The position numbers and the translations under genes are program-made. From assembly GCA_950106755.1 (NCBI GenBank), contig OX467091.1, positions 12,851,538 through 12,915,537 on the forward strand: a stretch of 64,000 nt of DNA. Direction: 5' to 3'. The DNA is from Climacium dendroides. Lineage: Eukaryota > Streptophyta > Bryopsida > Hypnales > Climaciaceae. Positions within the stretch are counted from its first letter, which is position 1, and every line of letters begins with the position of its first letter. Of the stretch, positions 35,401 to 47,580 are shown piece by piece. The notes under the pieces are model-generated. The model saw nothing but the letters and a program-made list of their open reading frames with translations. It did not search any database and had not been told where the DNA came from.

Positions 35401-38400
35401 TGCAGTAGGCTTGAGACATCAATTGTATCATCACTCTGCTCGCGAGGTCCATGAGACATCTTTCTTGGGATTGGATGAGTAGAAGTGCTCATCATGAAAC
35501 CCGTCAGTTGTACTGATCCTTCACAATCTTCCCATGTTCATCCATGTTCACCCCCTTTACTCAGGACTTGTTGCATGCCCTGGTATGTTCAGGTTGGCAT
35601 CGATATTAACCTGGCAGCTTCACATGATTGGATATTTGGCCCTCTTCAATTTGTTGCCGGACTTGGCCCTCGAAAAGCCGGGGCTATCCAAAGAGCCATC
35701 CAAAGTGCCGGGCGTGTGGGGACTCGAAAAGATCTTTATGCTAGTATACGGGTTATGGACAAGAAGGTTTTCATTAACTCTGCTGGTTTCATCCGAGTTC
35801 GAGGCAGCGGACAAGCAGCTTCAGGGATGCAGCATTTGGATCCACTTGACGATACTCGCATCCATCCTGAGGCTTATCAGGTATGCTTATAGTTATAATC
35901 CAAATGACCATTATCGTATTAAAGACACTTCTTATATCATCATCACCCGTTTGTGGCTGTGACTTCTAGTCCTGTCACCTGGACCATAAAATACTGGGGC
36001 ACGAGGTTGGTAACCGACAGACCTGGGTGCCAGTGCTTATTAGTTCTGAAATTTTTATTTTTAAATTGGTAGCTATTATGTATACGAGCAAATACTTATA
36101 TAATGTGTTGGTTGAACTGCATCAGACTGCAAAGAACATGGCTGAGGCTGCTTTCAAAGAAGAGGCTCAACAAAATGATGACGAAGTTGATGAGGATATG
36201 CTAGAGATGGCTGTGGAGCATGTTATGACAAATCCCTCGGTCCTAGACACCATGGATGTAGAGGAATATGCTCGTAGTGCACTCGCACGTGCACAAAGCA
36301 AGAAGATTCCTACACTCAGTCTGATTAAGTCGGAGCTTCAACACGGCTTCCGAGATTGGCGCAAACCTTATGCAGAGCCATCTGCAGAGGACCAGTTCTA
36401 TATGCTGTGCGGTGAAACCGAAGAAACATTGTCATGTGGTCGCATTGTGCATGCGACTGTGAGGAATGTGCAACAGAACCGTGTTATCTGTGTTTTGGAA
36501 TCTGGGTTACTCGGTTTCATAGACAAGAAGGACCTTTCTGATGATCGTGAGGTGGATCCCAGTGAGAAAGTTGCAGAAGGCAGCATCGTAACCTGTCGAG
36601 TGAAAGAAGTGAAGTTGGCCAAATTTTTAGTGGATTTGACCTGCAGGTAAGCCGCTCAGTCTCTACCTGATATCAATGTCGATACTACGTTTCTTAAGTT
36701 CTATGGATACATTTGTTGAGAAAAATTGCTCATCGAGGTCTTGAGTTTCTGAGAGCTTATTCTGGCTTTTTGTAATTTGCATGTTTAACGTATTCATAAT
36801 GCTCTCAGCTGCAGCTTTAGGCCTTCTTCGGGTTCATGTCTATTTGTCAGTAAAATGCTCCTGTTCTTTGGAGTTGAGTTCTAAATTTTTTCATTTTTTG
36901 CTTGCTGCAGAGGGAGTGATCTTAGAGGGAACCATTGGCGGCCTAGGGTGCAACCCGACCCGTACTTTTCACCGGACAACTCTTTCTTGCAGAACGAGCA
37001 AGATAAGGTTCGCAAAAAGAAAGAAGAGGAGAAAAAGAAGGCCTTCAAGCCTCGCATGATTGTTCACCCTTATTTTCAGAATGTCTCAGTTGATGATGCC
37101 ATAAAGGTATGTTGTTCTTGTTACCACAATCCAGCATTTGTAATTGATCTACAACTGACGGACTTCTGAATGTGTGGGCGAACTTTATCCGGAAAGACTG
37201 TTGGCAATTTTGGCCCTAGTTTTTTGGGTTTGTGACAAGAAATAGATTTATGCGGTTCTGTTCCACTAACCTAATGAAGAGAAGGCATCGATTTCGAAGT
37301 CATTGAATGTGAGAACTTTTTGCAGGCACTTGCTGAGAAGGATGTGGGGGATTTTATCATTCGTCCTAGTAGCAGGGGTCCAACCCATCTTTCAATGACT
37401 TTGAAAATTCACGATGATGTTTTCACACACATAGATATTGCTGAGGGGGGCAAGGAGAGTCGCGACCTCACAAGCTTTCTAAGCCTTGGCAAGACACTTA
37501 CAATCGGAGAGGAGTCGTATGAGGATCTTGACGAGGTTTGCGGCTTCTCTTCTTTCCTTCGATGATTTTTTCAGCTTCTGCTCTTCTGAATCGTGAACCT
37601 GAAATGAAGTTGGATTCAGTCGTCGTTTTCCTCTAACCGTTTTTGTGTCATATATAGGTTATTGCTAGATATGTTGAACCTCTAGTTGGCTATCTGCGTG
37701 AGATGCTGCGGTATCGAAAGTATAAGCAAGGGACCAAGATGGAAATTGACGATTTACTACGTGTTGAAAGAGCGGCAAATCCCAAGCGCATTCCCTATTA
37801 TTTCTCTGTTGCTCATGAACATCCTGGGGCGTTCATGCTCTCCTACATTCGGGCTGTGAATCCTCATCACGAGTACCTATCTCTATCTTCGAAGGGCTTT
37901 CGTTATCGGAAGCACAACTTTGACAACATCGATAAGCTTGTGGCTTACTTCCAGAAACATTTCAACGATCCAATACCTGAGGCTCCGAGGAGAGCAGTGG
38001 CTGCTATGGTTCCTCCTCGAAGCCCAAGCAGCTACAGTGCAGGCAGTTATGGTTACAGCGCAGGCTCTCGGAGGCCTTCCGAGTCCGGTGCCTCCGGCTA
38101 TGATTCTCGAAACAGCTGGGGGGGAGTGGGTGCGAATTCGAGGGGTAGTGGACCTGGAGGCTGGAGACAGGACAATTCCTGGAACAGTGGTCGTGTAAGT
38201 CAAAGTTCAGGTTGGGACAAGGTTGGTGAGCCGCGTCCACCAAGTCAGCAGGTTGGGGGCAGCAGCAGCTGGGGTTCCGAGCCTTCCTCTGGGAACGGCT
38301 GGGATGCTAAGAGTGGAGGCTCTTCCAGGAGTAGGTGGGATAATCCTCCTCAACCGGGCGTCTCCTCTCAAGGAGCTTCTGAGGGCGCTTCTCAAGGAGC

Positions 38401-38557
38401 TTCACAAGGAGTTTCTCAGGGAGGGGCTTGGGAAAGTGTGACCAACTCAGACTCAGCTGCAGCAGACCCATGGACCGATGTGCCTTCTGACGGGCCCACA
38501 ACTTCTTCCGCATCTGGATGGGATTCGTTACCAGCCACTGGACCACGAGTTTTTTGA
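29458..38557 (+). CDS. SPT6: Transcription elongation factor SPT6, plant type with GW-rich tail
   Basis: Eighteen exons: 29458-29627, 29783-29870, 30075-30240, 30360-30486, 30650-30974, 31216-31413, 31588-31692, 31993-32361, 32678-32800, 33020-33534, 33859-34132, 34590-34731, 35148-35329, 35593-35880, 36126-36646, 36911-37106, 37326-37535, 37658-38557. All are in frame and give 1632 aa, close to Arabidopsis SPT6L. Order: acidic N-terminus with Asp/Glu runs (1-~180); Tex-like helix-turn-helix and YqgF core ('LYSICRKADLG', 'GVKWLLNKP', 'CCWGPGNPATTFVMLD'); 'GIDINLAASHDW' and HhH ('GLGPRKA', ~929-1000); S1 (~1120-1200); tandem SH2 (~1244-1440, FLVR-like 'DFIIRPSS'); Ser/Gly tail with six or more WG/GW pairs. 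SPT6 is a histone chaperone travelling with RNA polymerase II, and its SH2 pair binds the phosphorylated Rpb1 linker. The exon 8 donor is GC, not GT. Confidence 0.95.
38386..38445 (+). repeat. Short in-frame repeat inside the SPT6 tail
   Basis: Codons for a 4-residue motif of the type Q-G-A-S, E-G-A-S, Q-G-A-S, Q-G-V-S, Q-G-G follow each other, with DNA words like 'caaggagcttc' repeated at 12-bp steps. This is a small coding microsatellite between the WG/GW motifs. Confidence 0.7.
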
Positions 38558-39260
38558 GCCTCCAAGTTCTCTGGAGGGCTTCTGAGAATTTGTTCTTGAA
38601 GCTCAACAATGGACCCGATAAACGACGTAGAAAACTGCAAACCTAGTGAGTCAGGACGCATGTAGTCTCTTTTAGAAGGCATGGCTGTTTATCTCAATGG
38701 ACAATTCCATATATTGCAGTAGATAGTTGAAGACAGGTCAATGAGAGTAGCTTCCCTCCCGCTGGCCCTGTAAGTATTTGCAGTTCTGGTTTATACATGA
38801 CCGCTTTTCTATGCCAGTGTTAAATCCACTGTTAAATTTAATCCAACTCGTCTATGAAGCGTCTAATTTGCAGGGAATTGCCTCGATGCTTATTCTCCAT
38901 TTGGGTTGCGACAAGTTCTGCTTTGAGTTCTCGAAATCTCTGCCATGCCGCCTCCAATTTCGCAGGTTGCGTAATGGCAGCCCTTTGGACCTCTTGTTCT
39001 TTTCGTCATTATTTTGAATAACTGTCTGTGTAATGAAGTCGGAATTTCGGGAAGTTTAAGGTTTCAGTGCAGTGAACTTCGAGTGTATTTTTCATTTTCT
39101 GTCTTTGCTTCCGTTAAAACTGGTATTCCAGTTCTCAGGATAGATTTCCAAAGAAGATTTTCGCAGTCTGGATCACAGAATTAATGCGACGCATCGAAGG
39201 TCGTGGCGCAGGGCAAACTTACAGTCCGGGACCTGTGCGCAAGGTTAAGTAGCTCGAATC
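38558..39260 (+). other. SPT6 3' UTR and flank
   Basis: Moderate GC content continuing from the last exon, with no separate ORF. The switch to AT-rich DNA occurs near 39250. A possible polyadenylation signal 'aataaa' is at about 39311. Confidence 0.4.
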
Positions 39261-39589
39261 GTATCTATTTTAAAACTTTTGAACTGTTCAATCCTAAATC
39301 CTAATAGTGAAATAAAAGTTTTATTTGTGAGCAATGAAGGTAGAAAAAACATGGAAAATTGTCTTTTTGCTCTCAATTTCTAAAATTTTCAAATGAAAAT
39401 TAAAATAATGGATACTAATTGTTTACTAGATTATTCTTTGACCATGATAAGGATTAACAATTTTCAAATTCTTTCATTTAGTAACACCTTCCACTTTATA
39501 ATTTTTTCAAAAATGAATATGGAAATTCTTTTGGTTAAGGTTTTTTACATATGTTTTTTAACCATTTTTCAATATATTAACTAAAATTT

Positions 39590-39870
39590 ACAAGTTATAA
39601 GACATGCATGTTTTTTTCTAAATATGTTGAAAGATAAAACTTCACCTTCTAGAAGGGCTACAAAAGGTTACATTTTAAAGTTTAGGCACATTGAACTTGC
39701 AATAAGTGGGAATATTCACTTTCAAATTTTTGAACAATCATGTACTTGAACAAGTTAACTAAAGGATCCCATGGTTGGATTTGTTAATTAAAAATATTGA
39801 TAAAGATTTTGACCTTTAGTTGCTTGGGGATGAATATTTTGAAATAGTTTTGGTCCTCTAAATATGAAAT
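39590..39870 (+). repeat. Dispersed AT-rich repeat, copy 2
   Basis: 39680-39870 matches 1-180 in the same orientation. 39590-39720 matches the reverse complement of about 18240-18370 ('gaaagataaaacttcacctt' here). Together the three copies define one old repeat of at least 280 bp present three times in the window. No ORF. Confidence 0.6.
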
Positions 39871-39891
39871 TGACATTAATTTTAGACATTA

Positions 39892-40195
39892 ATGTTTTGT
39901 ATGTAACTTCCAAGCAACCAAAGTATGGCATATTTTGGACAATAGAGACAATCCTTATACAATTTTTCATAATATTGACAAAATGAATTTCTTATGTTTC
40001 TTCTTTGGTTCTTCCCTACAACCAAAGTTTGATAAGGGACAAAAACAATGTTTTGTATGTAACTTCCAAACAACCAAAACATGGCATATTTTGGACAATA
40101 GAGACAATTCCTATACAATTTTTCATAATATTGACAAAATGAATTTCTTATGTTTTTTCTTCCCTACAACTAAAGTCTGATAAGGAAAAAAACCT
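39892..40195 (+). repeat. 156-bp tandem duplication
   Basis: The unit starts 'atgttttgtatgtaacttcc' at 39892 and again at 40048 (period 156). The copies are over 90% alike by eye; the second is shorter near its end ('cttccctacaac' follows a deletion). The open frames seen here on both strands are mirrored in both copies and reflect the duplication, not a gene. Confidence 0.8.
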
Positions 40196-40646
40196 GAATT
40201 GAGTAGGGACAAAATTGATACAAATTAGCACCCATAATAAGGATATGGTAGAAGTACCTATTTCGGATAGCCCCCCCTTTCATGGTTTTTGAGGTTGACC
40301 TATTGTGAACAATAGTTGAATGTAGTATTCATTGAGAAAGATTCTTTGTTTGTACCTCCTAATCCACTCATCTCTCTTCTGTTCTTACATAGGGAGAAGT
40401 GCCAAAGCTAACCAAGAATAGGTGAGTCTACCAAATTGGAATGGATCCAACCAAAAAATCCACATTTATATTGAATAAAATATTCATTCTTGAAGAACTA
40501 AACTCTTTTTTTTTTGCATTCTTCCTCATCTTTATTTTTGCACTCATTGAGCTCAGTTTCTCAACAAATTTCCGCATGTTGCACATACTGGAATGCTTAA
40601 GTTATCAGGAATAGACACTTTCTACCATACTAACTTTCTTCCATCA

Positions 40647-40818
40647 TGCCGGTGAGCTTTCATTTTGATGGGCATCATTGAATTTTCTTCCATGTGAGCT
40701 TTCATTTTGGATGGACATCATTGAGTTTTCTTCCATGTGAGCTTTCATTTTGGATGGACATCATTGAGTTTTCTTCCATGTGAGCTTTCATTTTGATGGG
40801 CATTGTTGAGTTTCTTGC
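40647..40818 (+). repeat. 43-bp minisatellite, four copies
   Basis: The unit 'ccatgtgagctttcattttg' plus 'gatggacatcattgagtttt' begins at about 40647, 40690, 40733 and 40776, a strict 43-bp period. Copies 2 and 3 are almost identical; copies 1 and 4 are diverged at the edges. Non-coding. Confidence 0.8.
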
Positions 40819-41965
40819 TCTATTGAATCTCTTGCTTCAGATTCTTCATTGAAAACCATTTGAATACCTGTTCATTTTCTAAAATGCAAACAATCAGGGC
40901 TTAGGGTTAGAAGTTCTGTGGCAATCAAACACGCAGGATTGCTTCATATTCTTCATTGAAAACTGTTAGAATACCATTAGAATACTAACAAAGATTTTAC
41001 AGGTAGTAGGGATCACCACATGTGTGTAACCATCCCCATTTTTAATCCCTAAAGTCCCAAAGTCCCTACATTGGACTCTTGAGATTTTTTGGTTGGCTCG
41101 TGTGATCTCAATTTTTGACAAGATTTTCTAAAACGTTTCTTGAAGATAGGAAATGAAATTAGCTTTCTGGGAATATAATTTTTTATTTCAATATGTGCCC
41201 AAGAACAAAATTTATGTCACCATGAGTCCAAAATGCAGCTTGAAGGGCAACCCCAAAAAATTCCAAAGAGTTGAATTTTTTTAGTTTTTAATTTTTTTTC
41301 TCAAAGATTATATTTTTGTCTACATCTGAAGTTTTGATTCATTCCATTTGGACTAGTGACAAGAAAGTTACAAACAATCTTGCTTTTTGGCAATCAAAGC
41401 ATCTTCTTGAAAAAATAACTTATAGAATCCCCTTTTGAATGCAATTTTTACAATTTTTCAGCAAACATTGTTAAATATGGCTAAGTTTGCTTGCTAGAAC
41501 AATCTCACCATTGGGATTATTGTGATTCAATTCCATCATAGAGCTATTAACAGTTTAGTTATCCCTTCAATCTTAAACCTATTTCTACTTAAAAAAGATT
41601 TTACTGAATGAAAACTAAGTGTTTTTTTGTAATATTTGGTTCCCTAGATTCTCAATTCAATTTTTTGATATAAAAAATTAGAAAATCAAAATCAATAGTG
41701 CAAAATTTTTTAATGAAGAAGATTCAAAGCCAAGAAATATAGTCTATCAAGGTGTTAAATAACATATTTTCTTTTACTTTAAATGAAAATATCTTACAAT
41801 TTACAAGGTCAACGTTTCTGATTTTTTTTTCTTCAAGCATTCTTATACTAGTGTAGTACAAGATCTTGCTATTAGATATATAAAAAAATAATTTATAAAT
41901 TTTTTTTTTCTCTTTGCAATAGAAATGACAATTTTGAGTGGGTTTTGATGGAGAAAAGGCCTTGG
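40819..41965. other. AT-rich spacer, no gene recognised
   Basis: A partial duplication of 'cttcattgaaaac' with 'agaatacc' or 'tgaatacc' occurs near 40840-40960. The rest has long T/A runs and no supported ORF on either strand. Confidence 0.4.
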
Positions 41966-41969
41966 AACT

Positions 41970-42890
41970 CTAAAGGTTAACATCTCCAATAGTAGCTCCC
42001 TACATAACCCAATCCCACCATCACTTACTGCCTCAGATAATGATAAAACAGAAGGTGGAAAATGGTTTGGACGAAAATGAACCAAGTAGCAGATGCAATA
42101 CATCACAGAAAGGGGTAAAAATATAACCATAGACAAATTCATTTAGTTTAAAAGAAAAAAAGAACGAGGTTGTCAGGGAATAAAAAATGCACAAGTGGTG
42201 GATGATATCACCTGGACAACAATACTCTTCAAATGAACTGTTGGCCATCACCAGTCCAAGCAGCAACATTACCATGATCACACATTTGGGGACAATTATA
42301 ATCAGATATTAACACCAGTGAAGTAATTGTTTCCAGCAAGACTGCTAGTGCAGAATTCACAACAACGACACAACTTCAACATTGGAAATAAATCTAAACA
42401 CAAGGCGGAAAAGAAAGAAGGAAGGGACAAGGGTGCTTACTCACGGTCAAAGAAATAGGATGCTGCAACAATGAACTCATCCACTCCATCTTTACCAATG
42501 TCTGCTATAACCTGAACAACAACACTTGATGTCGTAGACACAATGAGCAAAACTCAAGGTCCGAAAATCCATCGAGTCATCCACGATTTTGGAAATGCAA
42601 ATTTGCTCATATAGATCCAGAAGTAGTCTTTCATATCCAGAGTAATCATAGAACTGAGTAGTGTGAGTGTCCTAAAATGTGATAACCACAAATAACTCAT
42701 CGATGATTGTCACAGTAGAGGCAACTCTCACAGGAGTGCAAAGAATGTGGGCATCGGTATCGATGAAGTCAGCTTCCTTGAGATGTTGCGCTTCCGACCA
42801 AGAGTTGTCAGCTACACGTAATCATCATAGCCATACGGGTAGTGGTCTTAGGGTCCTTGATCACCATGCTCTTCTGCAAATTCTTCAGCA
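41970..42890 (-). pseudogene. DEX1: Decayed DEX1 (FG-GAP repeat membrane protein) gene fragment
   Basis: Four blocks on the minus strand keep the order seen in DEX1. (A) ~42870-42732: 'HYPYGYDDYV' then, after a frameshift and stop, 'SWSEAQHLKEADFID' and 'DAHILCTP'. (B) 42511-42441: 'VIADIGKDGVDEFIVAAS' and 'YFFDRE'. (C) ~42280-42213: 'HGNVAAWTGDGQQF' then a stop and frameshift. (D) ~42003-41975: 'GATIGDVN'. Blocks A and B are separated by an intact GT-AG intron in phase, so this is a genomic fragment and not a processed copy. The segment that should lie between B and C is missing. DEX1 is a conserved plant FG-GAP/integrin-alpha-like membrane protein needed for pollen exine patterning in Arabidopsis. 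Stops, frameshifts and missing exons mean this copy is dead. Confidence 0.75.
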
Positions 42891-43009
42891 CTCCGAAAAA
42901 CATCCAATGAGCACTCCGAAATATGTGTATTTGTCATTACTTGACCCTCATCCTCTCCAGTACATTACTATCGTCATTTTCTACTTTTGATCGTCCTCTT
43001 TCTCTAGTA

Positions 43010-45555
43010 GTCGCCACTTTGTCATATTAGGAGTAGGCACATGGAAGCTATCATTTATCAAAAATTATAACCATATTAATTCAAACCAGACTTATTAGAG
43101 ATCACATGGGATAAAATAAAAAAATATATTATTTGAGGATTGAAGGATTATAATGTTTGATCATCAAGGTGTTATATGTATAATTGCATCAATTTATCAC
43201 TTTTCATAATATATTTTACACTTTTTCTGAATTAATTTCTAATGTGATTTTTTCTTCAAAATTGTGAGTCCCCATTTTTGTCACTTGAGACTCATGATTT
43301 GTCTTTTGGAGATTTTTTACAATTTTCAATGTAGTTTATATATAAAAAAACCAAAGAGTATAAAACAAAAATAGGTATGTCACATGCCAATGTGGCAATT
43401 GGTCCAAAATACCATATTTTCCACATGTAAATAGGATAGAAACCTACATATTGTACATTGTAAGCATGTTAAGTAGAAATTGCCCAAATTGTCTAAACCT
43501 ACTATGCATATGACACATATTGGCTAAATGGGTCTAAAAGAACTATATAAGAATTCTACAAATGATTTCCAAAGAAAGATTTTAGTTTCCCCATTATATT
43601 GATGAAATAGTAAAAAACCCAATTATTAGTCTATAGGTAAAGAAATTCAAGATGGACCAATGAAAGGCATCTATGATACAAGTATGGTAATTCAAGGTAA
43701 AAATTATGCCACAAGTCTAATGGCACAATTAGTTTGCCAAAACAAATTTCATGTGAAAGATTCCTTGTTCACTGAAATTTGAAAGAAATAGCAGGATTTG
43801 ATTCTCTTTCTTCAAATGTGCAAAATAAAAATATGAGATTGCACATCTTTTGTGAAATTTTATGAGAGTTTCTATAAAAAATTTGAAATTTTTTTATAGT
43901 CAAAAGATATTCTTCCGAATAGTCAAATTGCCAAATTTTATGATGGGAAATACATTGGAATTACTCTAAATGCCATAAAATCTCACTAAAAATTAAAATA
44001 GCTTTTTTTTTATTAATAACACGCTCCAACAAATTTCAAGACATTTCAATAGCTAGAAGCACCCAAATCAACAGGATTCTTTAAGATCAGTGAAATTGAA
44101 GAAAATTTGTGGTGTTGACCGGCATTCTAGAAGCATACAAAATTGGAATGAGGTTAAATTTAGGTCTTTTATTACTCCCTTACACTTATTAAAGAGCCTA
44201 GTATAGTTACTTTTTATTAAAAGTCAAACTCCAAAAGTTGAATTTTTACCTTTTTTGGGTTTTTTAATTGGCGCTAGAATTTTTTGAGTTTTTGGTGTTG
44301 AAAAAGAGGGAGGGGATTCTTCTAGATTAAAATGGCCTTTTGAAGACAATGGGGCAATTTATTTGCAACTTGGAGTTAATTTTCAAAAGTTAAAATTTTA
44401 AATTAGGATAGAAAGTAAAAAAAAGAGATTAGGTGGAAAACTTCAAGTGATAGGATGACCTTAGGAAAAATGAGAAAGGGGAGGTGTACTTGGAAGAGTA
44501 TACAAGGACACCCCTTCTCCTATAAAAATATCCCTTGGTTTATTTTTAAACTCCTTGTTATCCCTTGTGGCCATCATTTTAACATTTTATATATGTTGGT
44601 TCATTTGGTTGAACTTTTTGGCCTTATTATGCCAAGTTGCTAATATGTTTGTTTTTGGAGCATTTCAATCTCCAAATTTGTGTTTTTGTACAAACTTTGA
44701 AGGACTTTGGGGTCTCTTCAAGCTTTGCTAACTCATTGTATGTTTTAATTGAGTTTTTGTGCACCAATTTGGTTGTTTGATAAAATTTTGTTATATCTTT
44801 TAACACTTGTATTAACCTTAAAAAGAAAACTCCATATCTTGGTGATGCTACTTATGAGGGCCTTTAGTGCTTGATTTTGAATATTTTTGTAGATTGACAC
44901 ATTTGTACTAACTTGTATTTACATATTTAGCTTGTATTAATATTTATACTAATACATATGGTAGTTTGGCGTTTGTACTAACACATTTATTTTCCATATT
45001 TTATTTTTTCCATTTGGAACGGTGAAGCTTTGATATTTGACCTTAGAATTGTCGCAAAATTTGGGTGATTTTTAAAACACAGCAAAACTTTGATTTTGAG
45101 TGTTTTAGAGTGGATAGAATTTTAATATATTTTTAAAACCACAACAAAGCTTTGGTTCCCCTAGAAGTGAAATCCTCTTATTTTTAGAAACTCACAGCAA
45201 AGCTTTGACTTTTAAAGGTCTAGGAAGCATTAGCATTTGTCAAAACATTCTAAGATGGTAAAGTTTTTACCTTCTTTGTTTTTAAAATCTCAAAATTTAG
45301 TTGAAAAAATTTCAAAGTTTAGTTCCAAAAGATTTAATGAGCAACTTTTAAATAGTGAAAATAACTTTAGAACTTAGCTTCCATCCTTTCCATCCTTTTG
45401 CCATAGAAGTTTAAAGATTAATCAACCAAGATTTCATCCTTAATGTTCCAAAAATCTCCAAAAATTTGTTAAATTAAGCATTGAGTTAATTTACAATTGA
45501 AAGGGAGGTTTAAAAGATCCAATATACAAAATCCTAAATTAGTTAGTGGAGTCAG
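43010..45555. other. AT-rich spacer with weak internal repeats
   Basis: No gene is supported. Between about 45020 and 45215 a word like 'cacagcaaagctttgac' recurs four times at irregular 45-75-base spacing, in the context of 'aaatttt' runs. A 62-codon frame at 44455-44643 has no known features. Confidence 0.4.
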
Positions 45556-45559
45556 AACC

Positions 45560-47580
45560 AACAAGACAAAAGGGGTCGAAGCAGATAGGATGGAGTTGGA
45601 GCAATCAACAAGGGGGCAATCCAATTAAAGGTAGTAACAAATGAGTACCAAGCCAATAGGGTGCTAGTATGAGCTAATTCAAAATTGTAGTACGAACTAC
45701 TATGGCTAAACCAAAATCACAGTATATAATTAGTGCTAGATTAGGAGGTTGAAGCTTTAGGCCATGGTAATTTAATAAACTCACATTTTGAAATTTTGAA
45801 AAAGATATTTGGAGGTAGAAATTGTCTTTCTAAAAATGAAGAATAAAAAGAGAATTTAGAATAGTTCAATTGATAAAAGTCAACCATAGCCTCAAAGCAA
45901 CTCTTAGAAGTAGAAGAAAAGGAAGTAAACACAAAAATTAGACAATTAGCCATAAAATTCTCATAGCTCTCAAGCTCTTCAAACTCAAATAAATAAAATT
46001 TCAAATTGCAAGTGAGAGGAATGAAGAGTCCATTTGGGAGTTGAAGTGAAGTTTAGAAGTTGATAAAATTTTAAAAGAATTCCTGGAGGAGCAATTAAAA
46101 CCATTAGAATTTAGATAGAATGATAATTAAGTTAAAGAAGTAGTAGGTCAATTATTATTTTAAAATTCAAACTCAATTATTCCCCCAAAGTTGAACCATT
46201 AGAATAATTAATTGAAGTGCAATAGTGTTAAAAAAAAAGGAATAGGGAGGGGCAAAAAATTCAAAACTTTCAAAAATTGTATCGAAACCATATTTTCAAG
46301 CTGTGAGAAAAATTACAAGAAAGATTCAATTATGGTAAATGGTAGGAATTTTGAAGGTATTTTTGACCACCTTCTAGATGAAGTGCATTTCAAGGTGAGT
46401 TATTAATTTTTTCTTTCCTCTTTGAATTCTTTAAATTAGCCATTTTAACACTTAGCTGAATTACAAGTGCAAGTCAAAGTGTTAAGATTAGATATTTCAA
46501 CTCTATATAAAAAATCTTATAGACCTTGTCTAGAGATTTTCAAAAATACATGACACTTAGAAATCGAAGTCAAATTAAGGAAGATATTAGTGGATGAAGT
46601 TTAGGAATTATAGTGGATGAAAATGAGTCAATTTCATCCAAAAGGAACAAGAATAGAAACTTAGGTAGTATTAAAAATCTAAAAGTCAAAAGCAAAAATG
46701 AAAGTTAATTTTGAATTGTAGATTGGTAGAAAACAGTGGATGAAGTTGAAAATACCAATTAGGAGTCAAACTTCATTCACCCATAATTTTCACCAAAGAA
46801 GTCCAAATCTAAAGTACTCTAGCAATATAGATAAATAAAACTAGGATCTACAAGGAATCAAAGTCCAAAATCTAAAAACAGTAAATTAACAAAAAAAATT
46901 CTAAACCTTAGAAACAAGATAGGAAGTAGATTAAAATCTTTTAAAGACAACCAAGTAGAAACTTAAAGTTAGAAATGGATAGAAAGAACCTTAAAAAATT
47001 TAAAATTACTTTGATTTTAAGAAAATACCCAAAACTCCGATAGTTATAGAAGGATGAAATTTGAGTCAAGAATTGGATGAAGTTAGTTGGAAATCATTCA
47101 TTCAAGTCCAAATTTGAAACATGAGTAAAAGGTTGTAATTTAAATTCAAGGTTCAATATTCACAATCCATTTAAATAGAGAAGGTATTGAAAAGTGAGAA
47201 TGAAGTTTAAATAGCCTTTTAAAGACTCAAACTTCATCTAGTCATAACTTCTTACAAGAATCTCCAAATCTTGCAAGTCTTATGTTTCTAAAAGTGGCAT
47301 GATTTGAACCACAACTTAGGAGGGTTAAATTTTAAATTGTAGTTACTTTTATTAGGAAACCACAAACGCTTAAAGATTTTAGATTGTTTAGAATTAATCT
47401 TTGTAACTAAGGTAATTTTTGTGATTTCTTTGTGAATTTGTAAAAATTTAGAAACTTAGAAAAAATTCATTGTTTGAAAGGCGCAATGAACCGACATTAG
47501 GCACCCATTCAAGGTAAAATCAACCATAAATTTCAGAACCTAGTTGTGTTCATGTATTTACCAAGGGTGGATAAATAAAC
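45560..47580 (-). repeat. Old ~2-kb repeat, inverted partner of 55180-57240
   Basis: The anchor 'ttcattgtttgaaaggcgca' with 'atgaaccgacattag' at 47467-47510 is the reverse complement of 55240-55285 ('ctaatgtcggtccattgtgc'). Around 47550 'taccaagggtggataaataa' matches 'ttatttacccacccttggta' at 55170-55190. Further inside, both copies carry repeated 'gatgaagttt'/'aaacttcatc' pairs and corresponding order of features. Divergence is high, so these are ancient copies of one element in opposite orientation. Confidence 0.55.

Noticed and set aside
39882..40180. Open frames of 78-81 codons on both strands
   Set aside because: They arise from the 156-bp tandem duplication and repeat the same residues; no domain.
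40647..40818. CRISPR-like direct repeats
   Set aside because: The 43-bp units are contiguous without unique spacers, and the sequence is a plant nuclear genome; it is a minisatellite.
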